Position numbers and translations under genes: made by a program
Notes under the pieces: generated by a model
What the model was told of the DNA's origin: nothing
The model's input: only the letters and a program-made list of their open reading frames with translations
Databases searched by the model: none
Source of the DNA: Nymphaea colorata
Lineage: Eukaryota > Streptophyta > Magnoliopsida > Nymphaeales > Nymphaeaceae
Assembly (NCBI RefSeq): GCF_008831285.2
Contig: NC_045140.1
Location: 23,888,131-23,952,130 of the forward strand
DNA: 64,000 nucleotides
Direction of reading: 5' to 3'
Shown here: positions 37,901 to 50,868 of the stretch, piece after piece
Layout: every line of letters begins with the position of its first letter
Position numbering within the stretch: the first letter of the stretch is position 1

Positions 37901-40900
37901 CCTTTTTTTTTTTGGAAAAAGAAATTGCTAAATGCTAATTTTCTGGTATATATATTTATATTTGTGTGTGTGCGTGATGACATTCTGAAGACCTTGGATA
38001 GACCACCTTCTTCAAAAATGACGGAAATTTAGGGCCTCCTGCAATCTGCAGTCTGCTCCGGGCAGAGGAGAGTTGAACTCAATGTGACAGAAATCTAGTA
38101 TCGATCCTTAATATTTTGATGCTCCATATTCCACTCTAAACTTCACAAAACTAAATTACATTTAAAATATTTTTCTTGTAAGAAAAATATGGCATCTCAT
38201 TTCTGGTTCTATCTATTGGTTCTTGCATATACATGTATATGATGATTCAGTCTCCAGTATAGTCTTTGTTAAGAAATAAGATCCTTAGGAAGTTTTATAG
38301 AATATTAGATAGTGGTGGGGTTCCACTTATTAATTTCCTTATTTTTACTGCACTATTTTGTAATTTCTGATTTCCGCCCCTGATCCGTATTAAAACCGTG
38401 ATTAGGGTTTTCTCTTTTCTGATGTATGATTATCTTGCTTCTTTCTCCTGGTTTTTGCATGGTATCAGAGCTGCATGTCCTTTCGAGTCTCTGATGCCAT
38501 TCAGGTGTCTCCTCTCTATCAATCTTCTTCATCTTTTCTTCCTCTTCTCTCTTCTATCTAGCGTGGTTTCAGGCCAGTTTTTTTGTTTGAAGTCCTTTCT
38601 CCTTTCTCTTAAGGACAGGGATCTGATCATGTCTGCTTCAGTATGCTGAGGTGATCAGCAATCCTCGATCTTTGTCATTGTCGTGGCTGGTGGTGACTCA
38701 TGCACATGTGGATATCATTGGCAGACTTGAGAACTTTAATGGAAAGTCATCAAATGCATCAGAATCATGCTCTATCTTAAAAGCTGTGGTGCAGAACAGA
38801 GTTTATTGCTGAGGTCGTCTCTTTATTCAGAGATTGTGGCAGATTACGTTGAGGTTGTGGTCGTCTTTTGGAGGAACAGATCTGATCGTCAGATCTGGTG
38901 AAGGTGCTGTCATGAACTTTGTGGTTAGATATTGTCGTCTGCTACTAAGAGTTTTTTTGGTGAGCATGTTGAATCAGGTATCTATGGATTGTCTTATGCT
39001 GAAATATGTCTAGGATCAGATTGGAAAATAGGTTGATGTAAGGTGAACTTTTCTCTCAGACGTCAGATTCCTGTGTGCCCTGGTGGTTTTTAATCAGTTG
39101 GATGGTCTTATTACCTTTTTTCCTGGAATGTGTGTTACCTCCTTTTGAGCGGCCTGTGATCTGGTTACATTGCTATCTGAATATATATATTGCTGGTTTA
39201 TCTGGCCTGCACGTCTGATTCTCTCAGAAGCTGATTGATAAATATACATAATACCTTTCTGCATTCAACCATGGTGGAGATTAAGATAAGTGAAGGTGAA
39301 CAGAAAACTGATTTGGCCACTGACTACAAGGCATTTGCTAATCCTTTTTCATATGGTACTTCTTTGAAACTGGATGATCATAATTGTGAAATCTAGTCGA
39401 GAATGTTTGTGATGTCTGTTTCAAGGCGTGATGTAAACACATTCTTATTGAAAGGAACCCAATGAGAAAACGGGGAAGTATGCAATGTGGACTGAGGACA
39501 ATGATAATAGCTATGGCTTGGATCATGAATAATGTCCAGCTACTCATTGCAAGGTGAATTAGTGTATTTTACTACTGCCAAAAGGATGTGGGATGTTTTA
39601 CATGATACTTATTCACATGACAAAAATATGAGTCATGTCTTGGAGGTGGAACAAGAAATTTGGCGTGCAGGAAGCTGATCAATATCTGGCACACTATTTT
39701 GCATCAGTGAGGTACGAGAGACTCAATTCCCTGCATCTGTCATGTTGTGATAAGCACAAGACTTATCAGGAGTAGATGATTGTTGCACGGTTTTTGTCTG
39801 GGCTTTCGTCTGCCTACTCCTGTAGATGTTTATGACAGATTGAATTGCCTTGCCTTCTCTCTACCTCAGTCCCAAGGCGATTCAAATTGTTTTGTCCTAG
39901 CTGTTATTCGAGGTGCATGTCTTAGTCATGGTTCTAGCATATCTACTCAAGGCAGAGGCCGTGGCCGTGGAAGTCGTGGATGTCTTCAATGTTCCTATTG
40001 TGGCAAACAAGGGCATCTTGAAGCCCGATGTTGGGATAAACACGGTCACCCTACCATAAGGTCTACAGTCCCTAGACGCCCTAATAAGACTATAGCTTAG
40101 GCTACATCCCCTAACACTAATCAAATGTCTACTTTGCAAGTTGAGTCCTTCACTCTTAGTCTCTCTCAAGTGGAGTATGATCAGGTTTTGGATCAGAAAT
40201 CTACTTCTTCTGCTTTTGCTTCCATAGTTGTGATAGGTACAACACTTTCAACAAGTACTAAGAAACAAGATCAAGGTAAGTTGTGGATAATTGATTCAGG
40301 AGCGTCTTGTCATTTTTGTAGGGATTCTAAGATTTTTTCTACCCAGTTTTCTGTCTCTCCCTCTACACATGTTAAGTTGGTAGATCGAAGCTTGTCTCCT
40401 ATTGTTGGACAAGGGGATGTATCTATTATTCCTAATCTACATATTAAAAATGTCATGCATATGCCAAAATTTCCTAAGAATCTTGTCCGTCAGCCGCCTC
40501 ACACAAGAGTTACGTTGTAGAGTTACATGTGACCCTAGATCTTGTGTTCTTCTGGATTTGTCGACGGGGAGGAAGATTGGTGGAGGCCGTGAGGAAGGTG
40601 GCATCTATTATCTCTCCGAACCATTTGGAGCAGCAAATTCAAGTGAGAAATCACCCATTGTTGTCTAAGTTTTGTCATGTTATCCCTTAGATCTCCCGGG
40701 GCACTTCTTTCCTGTGTCAGGCGCATCAACTGGGCAAGTACCATCGTAGTCTTTTTCCTTACAGTTTGCAATTGTTGAGTCAGTGTCTTTTTAATCTTCT
40801 TCATGTAGATGTTTGAGGACCAAGTCGAGTTCCTAGTTGGTCCTAGTCTAGATACTATTTGAGTCTTGTTGATGAATTGTTAAGATTGACATAGGTTTTC

Positions 40901-43900
40901 TTAATAAAAGAGAGATGAATTTCCTTGTATCTTGAAAAAATTTATTATTGAAATGAAGACTCAATTTACTCTCTGTTTCTACAATGTTCATATTGATAAT
41001 GTTGTTGAGTTCAAAACCTCTACTGCTCTTTTATAAAGAATATGGTATTCGGCCCCATTTTCTTCTGCCTATACATCTCAACAAAATGAGGTTGCTGAGA
41101 GAAAACATAGACAATTACTTGATGTTGTCAGGACTCTTACGCTTCGTTCCAATTTGTCTGCTTATCATTGGGGGGATGTTATTTTGACTTTGTGTTACTT
41201 GATTAACCACATGCCTTCATCTTCTATTGGGGATCAGATACCTATTCAGCTCTTCTACTCACATCGACCCCTATTCCAGTTGCCTCCTAAAGTGTTTGAA
41301 TCTGTGTTTTTTGTTCACAAACTTGGGCCTAATCATGATAAACTTTTTGCCTAAGCCACCAAATGCATCTTGGGATATGCAAAACATCAAAAGAGATGCA
41401 AATGTTGTGATCCCACTACCAGAAAAGAGTATCTCAATGCAGATGTTACTTTCCATGAGTCTATTCTATATTATTCTACTCATAACAGTTGTCTAGTCTG
41501 ATTTAAATGAGTCCTTTCTCATACCTATTCCTTCTTTTTTGTTGGAGTGTGTACTTGTTATATCTCCACCTCCTTCAGCATCCATGTTAACTAGATTCCA
41601 AGATCCTCCACTGGTGTACATACGTCATGGCACTGCCACCTATTTTCATGGATCTCCATCATCTCCTACTTTGAGGTAAGTCCTCTTGACAGTATTGAGG
41701 ATGATATTTGTGTAGATGAGTCAATAGTTGATGATGACTTACCTATAGCCCTAAGGAAGGGCAGACGACATTGCACTTATCAGTTTTCACCCTATTTCTG
41801 AATTTGTCTCACTGGACAGACTTGGGCATAGCATGCAACGCTCTATTGCAGCTCTTTCTGCTACTCCTATTTCATTAAGTCACCAGCAGGCACTTCTTGA
41901 TCCAAGTTAGAAATGGGCGATACAAGAAGAGATGAATGCACTGATTTCAGGAGACACATGGGAGCTTGTAGATCGTCCACCCAAGGCCGATATTGTGGGT
42001 TTCAACTTCAAGTGTGTATTTACTTTTAAGTACAAATCGAATGGTAGGTGCAAGGCACGTCTTGTTGGGAAGGGCTACACACAAATGTATGGTATGAGCT
42101 TTTTTCAGACTTTTTCACCTGTAGCCAGACTTGGAACTATCAAGTTAGTTATTTCTATTGTAGTTCAGTATGGGTGAACTATGGCACAATTCGATGTGAA
42201 GAATTGTATATATGCCACAACTTCTTGGGTTTGAATGACAGGGGGAAGTGTCACAAGGTGTGTAAATTGAAGAAGGTTATCTATGGTTTGAAATAATGAC
42301 CTCGTGCGTGGTTCCACAAATTTTTTGATGTAATGTTCTATAGATCTCCATTTGATCATTCTTCTTCTAGGAAAAGTAGCTCTCGAGGCAAAGAAAGTCA
42401 TGATTGTAACCATGGATGATATTATCTTGACAGGTGATAGCATTATCTTAGACAGGTGATAGCGAGCCTGGCATCCAGGACACTAAGAATTACTTACAGC
42501 CAAAGTTTGTTACTAAAGATTTGGGCCCTCTCAGATGAATCGAAGTTGCTAGGAACAAGAAAGTCATTGTGTTGTCACAAAGGAAGTATGTCATAGATCT
42601 TTTACAGGAGACATGTATGTTGGGTGCAAAATCTGCATCTATTTCTATGAAACCTAAAGTTCACCTCCATGATGAGCAATCAAAACATGTAGATAGTAAA
42701 TCATATCGGTCTTTGATAGGTAAGCTCTTATATGTCATTGTCACAAGACCCGATATATCCTTGGTAGTTGGCAAGCTAAGCCAATCTATGGATAAACTGC
42801 AGAAAGTGCACTAGGATGCAATAATGATGGTGCTCAAATATTTAAAATCCTCTCTTGGAAAGGGCTTTCTATTCAAAAAGGGCTCCTCTCTTTATATCAC
42901 GGCCCTTAGTGATGCTAATTGTTGCGAGATCTGTTGATGATAGAAAGTCTACCACTGTCGTTTGTGTCTTTGTTGGAGGAAACCTGATAGCTTGGAGGAG
43001 TAAGAAACATGTAGTAGTAGCGTGATCAAGTGCAAAATCTGAATATAAAGCTATGGTACAAATTGTCACTGAGTTGATGTGGATAAGGTCTGTGCTTGCA
43101 TGTCTGGGAATTAAAGTTTCATTGCCTATGAAGATGATATGTAGTAATAAAGTTAGCTACATTACAGATAATCCTGTCTTTCATGAAAGAACTAAGATAT
43201 TGAAGTTGACTGGCACTAAATCAGAGATATGGTTCCAATTGAGGTTATATCTATGGTTCATGTTTTAGAAGATAAGGTTACTGATGTGTTCACAAAATCT
43301 CTTCCAATTTCTGATTTCTCTAGATGTTATAACAAGCTGAGCATGGTTGAAATATATGCTCCAGCTTGAGGGGGGGTGTTAAGAAGTAAGATCATTAGGC
43401 AGTTTTATGGAGTATTAGATAGTTGTAAGGTTTTACTTATTAATTTTCTTATTTTTCGTGCACTATTTTGTAGTTTCTAATTTCCTCCCCTAAGCACTAT
43501 GAAAACCATGATTAAGTTTTCTAATGTATGATTCTCTTTCTTCTTTTCTTGGTTTGTACCATTGTTACATATATCATGTACGGGTATTATATAGCAAGAA
43601 ATTTATAGGGTATAATATGGCAAAGTTGTATATCTCAGGAATATCTCGGAAAAATCTCGGCAAATTTTTAAAAAATTTAAAACATTTAATAAATCCTGAA
43701 AATTATTAAAAGTAATAAAAATATGAAAAAACGCAAAAAAATGTATAATACGCTTTTTTTTTCACGTTTTATATGGCTGACTTGTTTTTTGCATATCATC
43801 TTTCTGGTGCTTAAAAGCAACAACCTTGTTTCTTATCCATCTCTGTCCCTGTACCTCATAGGTCCATATTGACTTCCAAACATCCTCTTATACGTGAGCT

Positions 43901-45281
43901 TGCAAATCCCCCAGAAAACTGCTGAATCCTTAAATCCACTGCCTTATCCATGTACTATTTTCTCATGCCATCCGTTAAGTAATGTATACATAATATGTGC
44001 CTTTCAGCAACCTTTGCCTTTTTTCTTACTTTTCCCATTCCTTGGTAGTGGATGGATGGTTAATTTAATGGTAGTAGACATCTGCATCTGTATGAACTAT
44101 TTTGTTAGCTTTTAGAATTTTTTGCGCTTTGGCTTTGTGCAGCTTGCTAATAAACATTCTTCAGTGGATCTTATGGGTATCATGATGCTGGTCTATTGCA
44201 GCGTCCGCTTCCAATCCTTCAGAACCTTCTCAAGCAGTTCCTACCACAACTGCGTCTGATGTTCAAGCTGGAGCAAGTGCTCCCTCAGATGGTAATCAAC
44301 AAGGCTATATGTCTGAGGCCTTTAGCAGATTTGATCAGTTCCTTCGCACTGTATTCTCTGGCAATCACATGCATAGCGGCACCGGAATTCCGGGCTTGAG
44401 CACTGGACTGCGGGAAACATTCCCACAAAATGAGCAATCAGGTGAAGCCTCAGGAATTCCACAAACAGATAGAGCATCAGGGACAGCCCTTGATCAAGGA
44501 ATGTTTTTGTCTCAAGTGTTGCATCAGGCCATGCCATTCATACATCAACATCTGGCACAGGAGGCCAGCCCTCCTCTAGTCTCGGGTGCTTGTCATGAGA
44601 CATCGACGAGTGCCAACACCACTATTGATACGCCAGCCAGTTCCTCGTCTGAAAATATCCAACGTCAACCTCCTGGAACAGATTCATCTCAACAGGTAAG
44701 GAGTTGTTCCTTTTGAAAATGTGTGGTGTTCAGTCTACCAACTGCAGTTCTGATTCCTGTAGAAAGCTTTTATCAAGATAGTTTTCTTGGATGTGGTACT
44801 GACTGACCTTTTCCAAATGTTAAAAGCTCAACCGAAAGAAAGCTGTTTGTTGCAAATCCTGCATTTTTTTCCCCTGAAAGAGAATATGAAAATATATGCT
44901 GGTTTGGTTGCCCTAGTGGTAGGCCTATTTAACCCAGATTCAGCCATGACATCAAATCAGGTTTACTTCAGTGCCTCAGCTACGGTAGTTGAACTCAGAT
45001 ATCCAACGTTGCAATAGTCCCAAATACTAAAAGCTCCCTCAGTCCCTTGTGTTATCTAACTTCAGGTGGTCTATGTTGACTTCCTAATTTATGCAGGTCG
45101 AAAGGAAGAGAACATGTGATGGTGCAGGCAATGACTTGCAGCATATTGATGGTCCTGATTCTAGTCCCCCTGATTGCAAGCGTCAGAGGTATATCTGGTA
45201 TCCCTCTATTGAAATTTTATTTTACTCGATATGTCACATCTGATAATTGGTTCCAATGCGGGTTTTAGGAAACAGGAGTGA
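27091..45281 (+). CDS. BAG6-like ubiquitin-domain protein (large proline-rich protein BAG6/Scythe-like)
   Basis: Fifteen coding exons join in frame to 797 residues: 27091-27219, 28358-28475, 29038-29145, 35057-35178, 35328-35399, 35533-35700, 35869-35938, 36032-36210, 36493-36657, 36743-36814, 36940-37072, 37141-37599, 44202-44695, 45097-45188, 45269-45281. Residues about 21-98 are a ubiquitin-like domain (IKTLDSQTYTLRV; LSEQQRLICRGKVLKDDQLL; DGHTLHLVVRQP). The middle is Ser/Gly/Pro/Gln-rich with conserved plant blocks (FLIEQVGDCLS, LLQNAGALLLELGRATMTLR, GTGFVPRTIDIRIRTG, FSRFDQFLRTVF). The C-terminus has two basic clusters (ERKR, CKRQRKQE), a likely nuclear signal. In animals BAG6 is a chaperone that holds exposed hydrophobic segments and sorts tail-anchored or misfolded proteins; the plant role is inferred. 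I see no clear C-terminal BAG-like helix. The junction at 37072/37141 works only with the inner acceptor; the acceptor at 37127 breaks the frame. Introns 3 (5.9 kb) and 12 (6.6 kb) are enlarged by retrotransposons. Exons show no stops. Confidence 0.88.
28943..28980. repeat. (GA)n microsatellite in intron 2 of the BAG6-like gene
   Basis: A run of GGGA and then GA units, about 57 bases upstream of exon 3. Confidence 0.9.
30248..32743. repeat. 1,248-bp near-identical tandem duplication
   Basis: Unit 1 is 30248-31495 and unit 2 is 31496-32743, in direct head-to-tail order. One difference was noticed by eye (g at 30866, c at 32114). Each unit holds about 377 bases of ordinary intron followed by the first 871 bases of an LTR starting TGTCACACCCC. 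The duplication therefore copied an existing intron-LTR junction. Confidence 0.95.
31873..34874 (+). mobile_element. Solo LTR, about 3.0 kb, with 5-bp target duplication
   Basis: It starts TGTCACACCCCGACC and ends GCATTACA, so the termini are TGT...ACA. The bases before (31868-31872) and after (34875-34879) are both TCAAC, a 5-bp target-site duplication. No primer-binding site, gag-pol or polypurine tract is present, so this is a solo LTR left by recombination rather than a complete element. A TGTCACACCCC start and 3-kb length suit large plant Ty3/gypsy LTRs; family assignment is inferred. Its 3' part is purine-rich and then GC-rich with GCC/GTCGCC repeats (34637-34700). An upstream fragment of the same LTR (30625-31495) belongs to the tandem duplication. 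Many short frames on both strands here are meaningless. Confidence 0.85.
38267..38459 (+). repeat. 5' LTR of the copia element
   Basis: 193 bases from TG to CA, immediately before the tRNA primer-binding site. Confidence 0.88.
43377..43561 (+). repeat. 3' LTR of the copia element
   Basis: It follows a run of seven G. It aligns along its length with the 5' LTR (shared words agttttat, atattagatag, cttattaatttt, gcactattttgta, gatgtatgatt-like). The right end is set by alignment and may be off by a few bases. Confidence 0.85.
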
Positions 45282-45833
45282 TTGAGTGATGGACTACTCG
45301 GTTAGACATTTATGCTCGTGCATGAACATCAGCAAAAAGATCATTTAGTCGACGGCATGATTGAAGATTTTCAATCTCCTACAAGCATTCGGTCAGTTGA
45401 CTGCCTGAATGATGGGTCCAATTATTATTCTGCTTGCTGATTCTTGTTCAAGTGACTGAAAAGTGCTTGATCAGCAAATCTTTCGGTCGGATCCCAGGCG
45501 GAATAAGATGTGTATATCCAGAAAAGGTGGACTGTTTCTGTATGTGGCGGATCAAGCACTGCTATTGAAGAGTTCTTTTTTCCTTGGCATGTTTCGTGCT
45601 CTATTATGGTGTAAATTTGGATGCGTCCTTTTCACCAGATTGTTTCACTTGATTACCTGTCAAGAGACTTTGCCTTATGGTACTATATACTTTACCGGTT
45701 ATGTGCACTTGTTGCTGTGAAACGACCTTGAAATTCTCTTCTATTCTATTGCATTTAGGTGAGAGACTTCTCTGTTCGTACCTGAAATAGAGGATCCTTT
45801 ATTCACTTTCAAAGGGAAACAAGTTTAGCTAGG

Positions 45834-46039
45834 GCTGGGCCAAGTTTGTGAGCCCGGCCCGACCCGGTTTAAATAAAAATATGTTTTTAATATAAATATA
45901 ATTAATTATAATTATATGTATAATTATATATATTAAAAATAATATTCAAAAAGCTTATCGTGTCCAATTGTGCTGATTTGGGTCAGCCCGATAAGTTATT
46001 GGGTCAGTTTCTTTATTCCTGGCATCACGATCCCAGCCT
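45834..46039. mobile_element. Candidate non-autonomous DNA transposon (MITE)
   Basis: About 206 bases bounded by GGCTGGG on the left and CCCAGCC on the right, with GGCCCGACCC words and a very AT-rich core. The short termini are perfect inverted repeats; the target duplication could not be settled. Confidence 0.4.
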
Positions 46040-49000
46040 TAAGTTTCACGCATAACTCAAAAAATGCCTCAACGATTAACTCAAACTTGAGGAACAAACT
46101 GAGTCCGGTAACCAAATTTACACTTAGTTTGGTATATCGGATCTAGTCGAGGATGTGAGATAATTAGTAATTAGTATTCCGTTCTCAATTCTGGCTATAA
46201 GCGTGTGTGATGCACTGGTTTGCCTGCACGGTGAGAGAATATTTGTCCATATCAAGCAGGTTGGGACTCTAACGACTCATTTGGTAAATGAAATAGTTTG
46301 TAACTATTGCATGAATCTGCTCTAAAAATTCATAAAGTACTTTGTAATGTGTTTCATAAATTTGCACCAAGTTTTAGGCCATATTTATGAAACAGTTACG
46401 TAATGTACTTTTTGCCAAACAGACCTTAACTGTTCTCTACAGCAGCACCGCTGTAATATATCCAATTCTCCTTTAATTATTTGAAACTTGCATTTAGAGA
46501 TTAGAGAGGAGATGGCAAGGCAGAGGAACAGCGGCATCATTCTACTTGGACTTTGCTCCTCAAGAGATGGGGAATTAAAATTAAATATTGGAAAAGATCG
46601 ACTTATTTTAATCTAATTCAGCACAGCTAAAAAGGGCAAATCCTTAATATCCTTGTTAAAACATTTGAACAAAATGGCCATGTCTTACCCAACCTTCCTC
46701 ACCTTAAAAAGAAAAAAAAAAAAGGACCTAGCACTATGCTCTTTCATTTTTCATCCAGTCAAACTGCACCTTCCAATTGTTGAATTTTTAAATCATGTAA
46801 GAAAGAGAGGAATGCTGTGGCTTACGTATGCTATTGCACTCTCCGTGCTTGCAAACTTGGATGCATGCACTAAAAGAATTATTTCATGTTCTGTGAATCA
46901 CTCATCGGAGTTGTCAGTAAAAGGACCGCTGAAGAAAAGAGACAAGAAAGGCGGCATCACCTTTTTTCTTCGGTGCTCCATGAAAGCATTGATCTTCAAA
47001 AGTTGGTAGTATCCAAAAGGAATGAAAAGCATTGAATTGGTTGGTCAAAGCTTGATCAGACAAACCTCACTGTTCTGTTCATCATTTTCCCCCCTTTCTA
47101 AGTCTCAATTTTTGTTCAAAAAAGAAAGAAAAGTTTTGGTTTCTTGAATTTTTGATATGGCTCGTGCTTTTGCTGATGCCAATCTTTCTCTTAAAGTCAA
47201 AATGTTAATCAGATTGCTGTGACAGTAATGCCTTCATCTTTTCTATTCCAAAGGTAATGACTTGCTTTTTTCAGGTGGAAAAGGACGACAAACGTGCAGA
47301 TATTGGCATATCTCAATGGTTAAACAAATAATAACAACAACAACAACAATAATAAACAACCTCAGACAACCTTTCGGCAGTTATCAAACAAAAATATGAA
47401 CTATACAGAGATACTAAAAGTTGTAGGCCCATTCTTGAAATTAGGGTAAAAAAATATCGGCTTCTGGTGAAAATTTCTCTTCAAAAGATCGACTAATCTA
47501 GTTCAAAGGAATCGGTGGTGATTTATGAGATGCCGGCTGATGCAGCAGAGAAAGCTTTACTAAAGAGAAAATGCCACCTAAACTTTTGTCATTGTCCGAA
47601 ATGCATCTTAAATTGGAATATTTCTTAGAAGGCATCTAAAACTGAATCCGATACAATAGAACATGACAAAACCCTTAAATCAGGTGTGCCTGATATGCAA
47701 CCTCATTAGCTAACTAATTAAGCAAAGTTCTTTATATCGGCCTCTTATCAGAAAATATTGATTGTATTTGCCACAAAGTGAAATCGTGCTGGCCAATAAA
47801 AGATTTGAAAATTTAATAATATTTACAGTACCAACTAAATTTTTAGAACTGTAAATGTTTATTCTAGTAATTGAGAAACTAGAGTACTCGTCCTGTCTTA
47901 TCAAACAAAATATTTTAATTGTTGCATATCTGGACTTAGTAAAAGTCGTCTCTTTATGATTTTTAGCTTCCAACTATTAAAGTTTATTGTTGGTTTTAGT
48001 CTCAAATAATTAGGTTGCTGAAGCTGATGATTTAGGTTCATGTTGGTGTGACGCCATCCATTCTTAAAAAAATTTTCCTGCCCAAGAAATGAAAAAACTC
48101 TGAAATCAGTTCAGCTTATAGAGAAGGCATATCCAAAATTTCCGAAGAGATCAAGAAGGGAATTTTTCACTGATTAAATTCTGAGGGTTGGATCTTGGAT
48201 TTCTTACAACTTGTAAGCCAAAAGCTATTCGCTATTTCCTTTTACTACCAGAGAAAAATTTTAGATGCCAAAAAGATGCTTTCTTCTTTATTCTTTCTGA
48301 AATTTATTTGTCGATCAATAATTCAAAAAAGTTTCCAAGGGAATATGCCGCAGGTGGTGCTGCAATGCAAGGTTGAATGTCAGTGGTCAACCTAACCACC
48401 GCTACCATTGAGTAACATATTCAATTATTCTATCAAACTTTTGAAAGGAATGAAGGAAAGGCCGGTGCATTATTATCTTCTAATAATAGTCCATTAAACT
48501 TAAATACAGGACGCCTGCAACATCTACCCAACTGATTAGGTGGGTTGAACTAAGGCCCTAAAGTTGAAAAATATCAAAATCTTGACATATAAGTATGTAC
48601 ATTGTTAGGTAAGAAACATTATCATGGATTGAGAAGGTAAGTGTGTGGAGGAGTTTGATTTTTATAATTACTAATCAGAGTTTGACACCAGGTAACTGAA
48701 TTTGGTTAAAAAATTTCTAGCGTTGAGGTTTGTGGTCAAAGAAAGGTTAATTTCACATTGAAGAAGAATTAAACCAACATTTTTCTGAGGTTGGTGGCCG
48801 TCTGACACAACCATCAAAAAAGCTATTGCAGAAAGGGACGCTTATCGCTTGACAAATGTAAAAACTCACTCAAGATTAAAAGAGAAAATCCATTCAATTG
48901 CCTGTCTATTATCATATACTCATCGATTCAAGTAAGAGAAAGGAGGCCTTTGAAATCAAGACATGCTTTTCTTTCCATTATTTTACCATAAGGTAAATCT

Positions 49001-50832
49001 CCATCCATAATATTCTTCTCGAAAAAAATACTGGTGGTATTGCTCATCATCAAAAGAACAATGATAAATATAGAAGATGACAGATTCATGTCGGAATATG
49101 ATAAAGATTCAAAACTCCAACTTGCAGCATGATGGGCGAGTCGTCTCCTAGACTTTGTGAGGAGAGAAAAGCTAAAAAAAGATAGATACCAAATTACTGG
49201 TTTCTGTTGTCCTCATATGCTTTTCATGAGATGACAGACGCAACCAAAAATCTGACCATTTTGTTGCAGCTTGGTCCCTTATCTGTTCTTGGTCCCAAAA
49301 GATCTGAGCAGAAACGACTTCAACCCCATTGCCCAAAACTTTCCATTTTCCTTTACACCAACAAGAAAATTTGTGCATTTTTTGAGTTTGTGGTGATGAA
49401 TAACCTTCCAACGCATTGAATCGGACATGACACAGTCGAAAGCCGTGGAGTTTCTCCATGCCAATAACTGTCTCTGCATCACCAACCACAGAAAATTTCG
49501 ATGAAAGAGAAATGAGAAATCTAGAGAGAGGAGGAAAGAAGGAAAGTAGGGAGAAAGTTTATGATCCATTCATATGATATTCCAGAGATTGAAGCCATCG
49601 ACGTAAGCCTACTTGCGAGGAATCAAGGTCGACGGTTCAGAGAAGGTTTTCTTCTCCTTTTTCGGCCTTTATTCCACACCAGAAAGACCATCTTGGGGCC
49701 CCCAAACCCTCTTTCTTTGTCAACTTTTTCTGCGAAATTACTCTAACATCCTTTGTGGTGTGAAACAGGAATGGAGTTGGGAATTTGTTGTTATTATCTT
49801 TCAAGTAACATCGTTTGTGGTATGAACCAGGAGTGGAGCAGGTCGAATGCAGTATGCAATTTTGATCATTGTTTGCAACACCCAATTTGACATACTACAC
49901 CTTCAATTTGTTAAGAGCTTTGGTATAAGAAGTACATTTTGGATCAATTTTTTACATGTAAAACATGTTTCTCGTAATTCATTGGTGAGAATAAGTACTT
50001 GAACAATATCCTTTTGCTAAAGTAATGATTTCTTGTGAACATGAAATTTTTGGGCTATTGATCTTCAAACATTATTGGAAAATCTATCTTCAAATCCACC
50101 AAATTTTTGCGTAACTTGTTATCAAGCGAAGTGATTTTTCGCTTTTGCATGCAAGTTGGCAATTTGTGAGCCAACCTTCGTTAATGCTACCAATGAAAAT
50201 TTGACAAGACGCATGTCTTAGTCTCAGCCATATTTGATTCCCACCCGTCCCTAGAACTTTCTTTTAAAACTCATAATTAATAAGGCAACTTCTTGCGGCC
50301 ATAGAAATTTCCACATGTGATGAAAGATTCAATCGAGCGTTGCAAAAACTTAAATATGGTTTCTTGTAACTTTGATTTTCTAATCAAACATAACCAAATC
50401 CAAAACTTAAAAAAAAAATGTAGTAAAAAGACGCCAATATTTGCTAAAATGAGTGCTAGTTTTAAATCATCTTAGAACAATGTGTGTGTGTGTGTGTTTT
50501 GTGCGGGCACGTGAGTGGTAGGTATGAGATCCATAAAGTTTCTGTGGTTGTTTGGCAATACCACAGTTTTTAACTGTTCTATCAATCTGCTTCAATGATT
50601 AAGACGGTTCATAAAATATTGTGTTATATAGAACAGTAACAAATTGTTACTGTTGCCAAATCACCTCTAATTTTGTCAGTTAAAAAAAATGTAAATTAAT
50701 ATTATGCGACTAAAATGCACTCTTTTATTTTGTTTTTACTGACCATCTATATGAACTAAATCAATAGCCAAGATCAGTGACAGCGCCAAATATACATAGC
50801 TGACGAGTACTCACCATATTTTTGAGAGACAT

Positions 50833-50834
<2 letters not shown>

Positions 50835-50865
<31 letters not shown>
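50835..50865. repeat. (TA)n microsatellite
   Basis: About 15 TA units. Confidence 0.9.

Positions 50866-50868
<3 letters not shown>

Larger units (their letters stand above)
38267..43561 (+). mobile_element. Nearly full-length, degenerate Ty1/copia retrotransposon in intron 12 of the BAG6-like gene
   Basis: 5' LTR 38267-38459 starts TGTTAAGAAATAAG; directly after it lies TGGTATCAGAGC (38460-38471), the standard initiator-Met tRNA primer site. Gag starts near 39271; a CCHC zinc knuckle (CSYCGKQGHLEARC) lies near 39990; the protease motif DSGAS near 40300; integrase remains near 41040-41500; reverse transcriptase from about 41930 (KARLVGKGYTQMYG, FSPVARL); RNase H region 42560-43330. A G-rich polypurine tract (43370-43376) precedes the 3' LTR 43377-43561. 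Stops and frameshifts occur in every domain. The LTRs differ at roughly one base in seven by eye, so the insertion is old. It lies in the same direction as the host gene. No target duplication was recognised. Confidence 0.93.

Noticed and set aside
49172-49885. Cluster of 60 to 105-codon frames on both strands
   Set aside because: No family features and no consistent splice structure.
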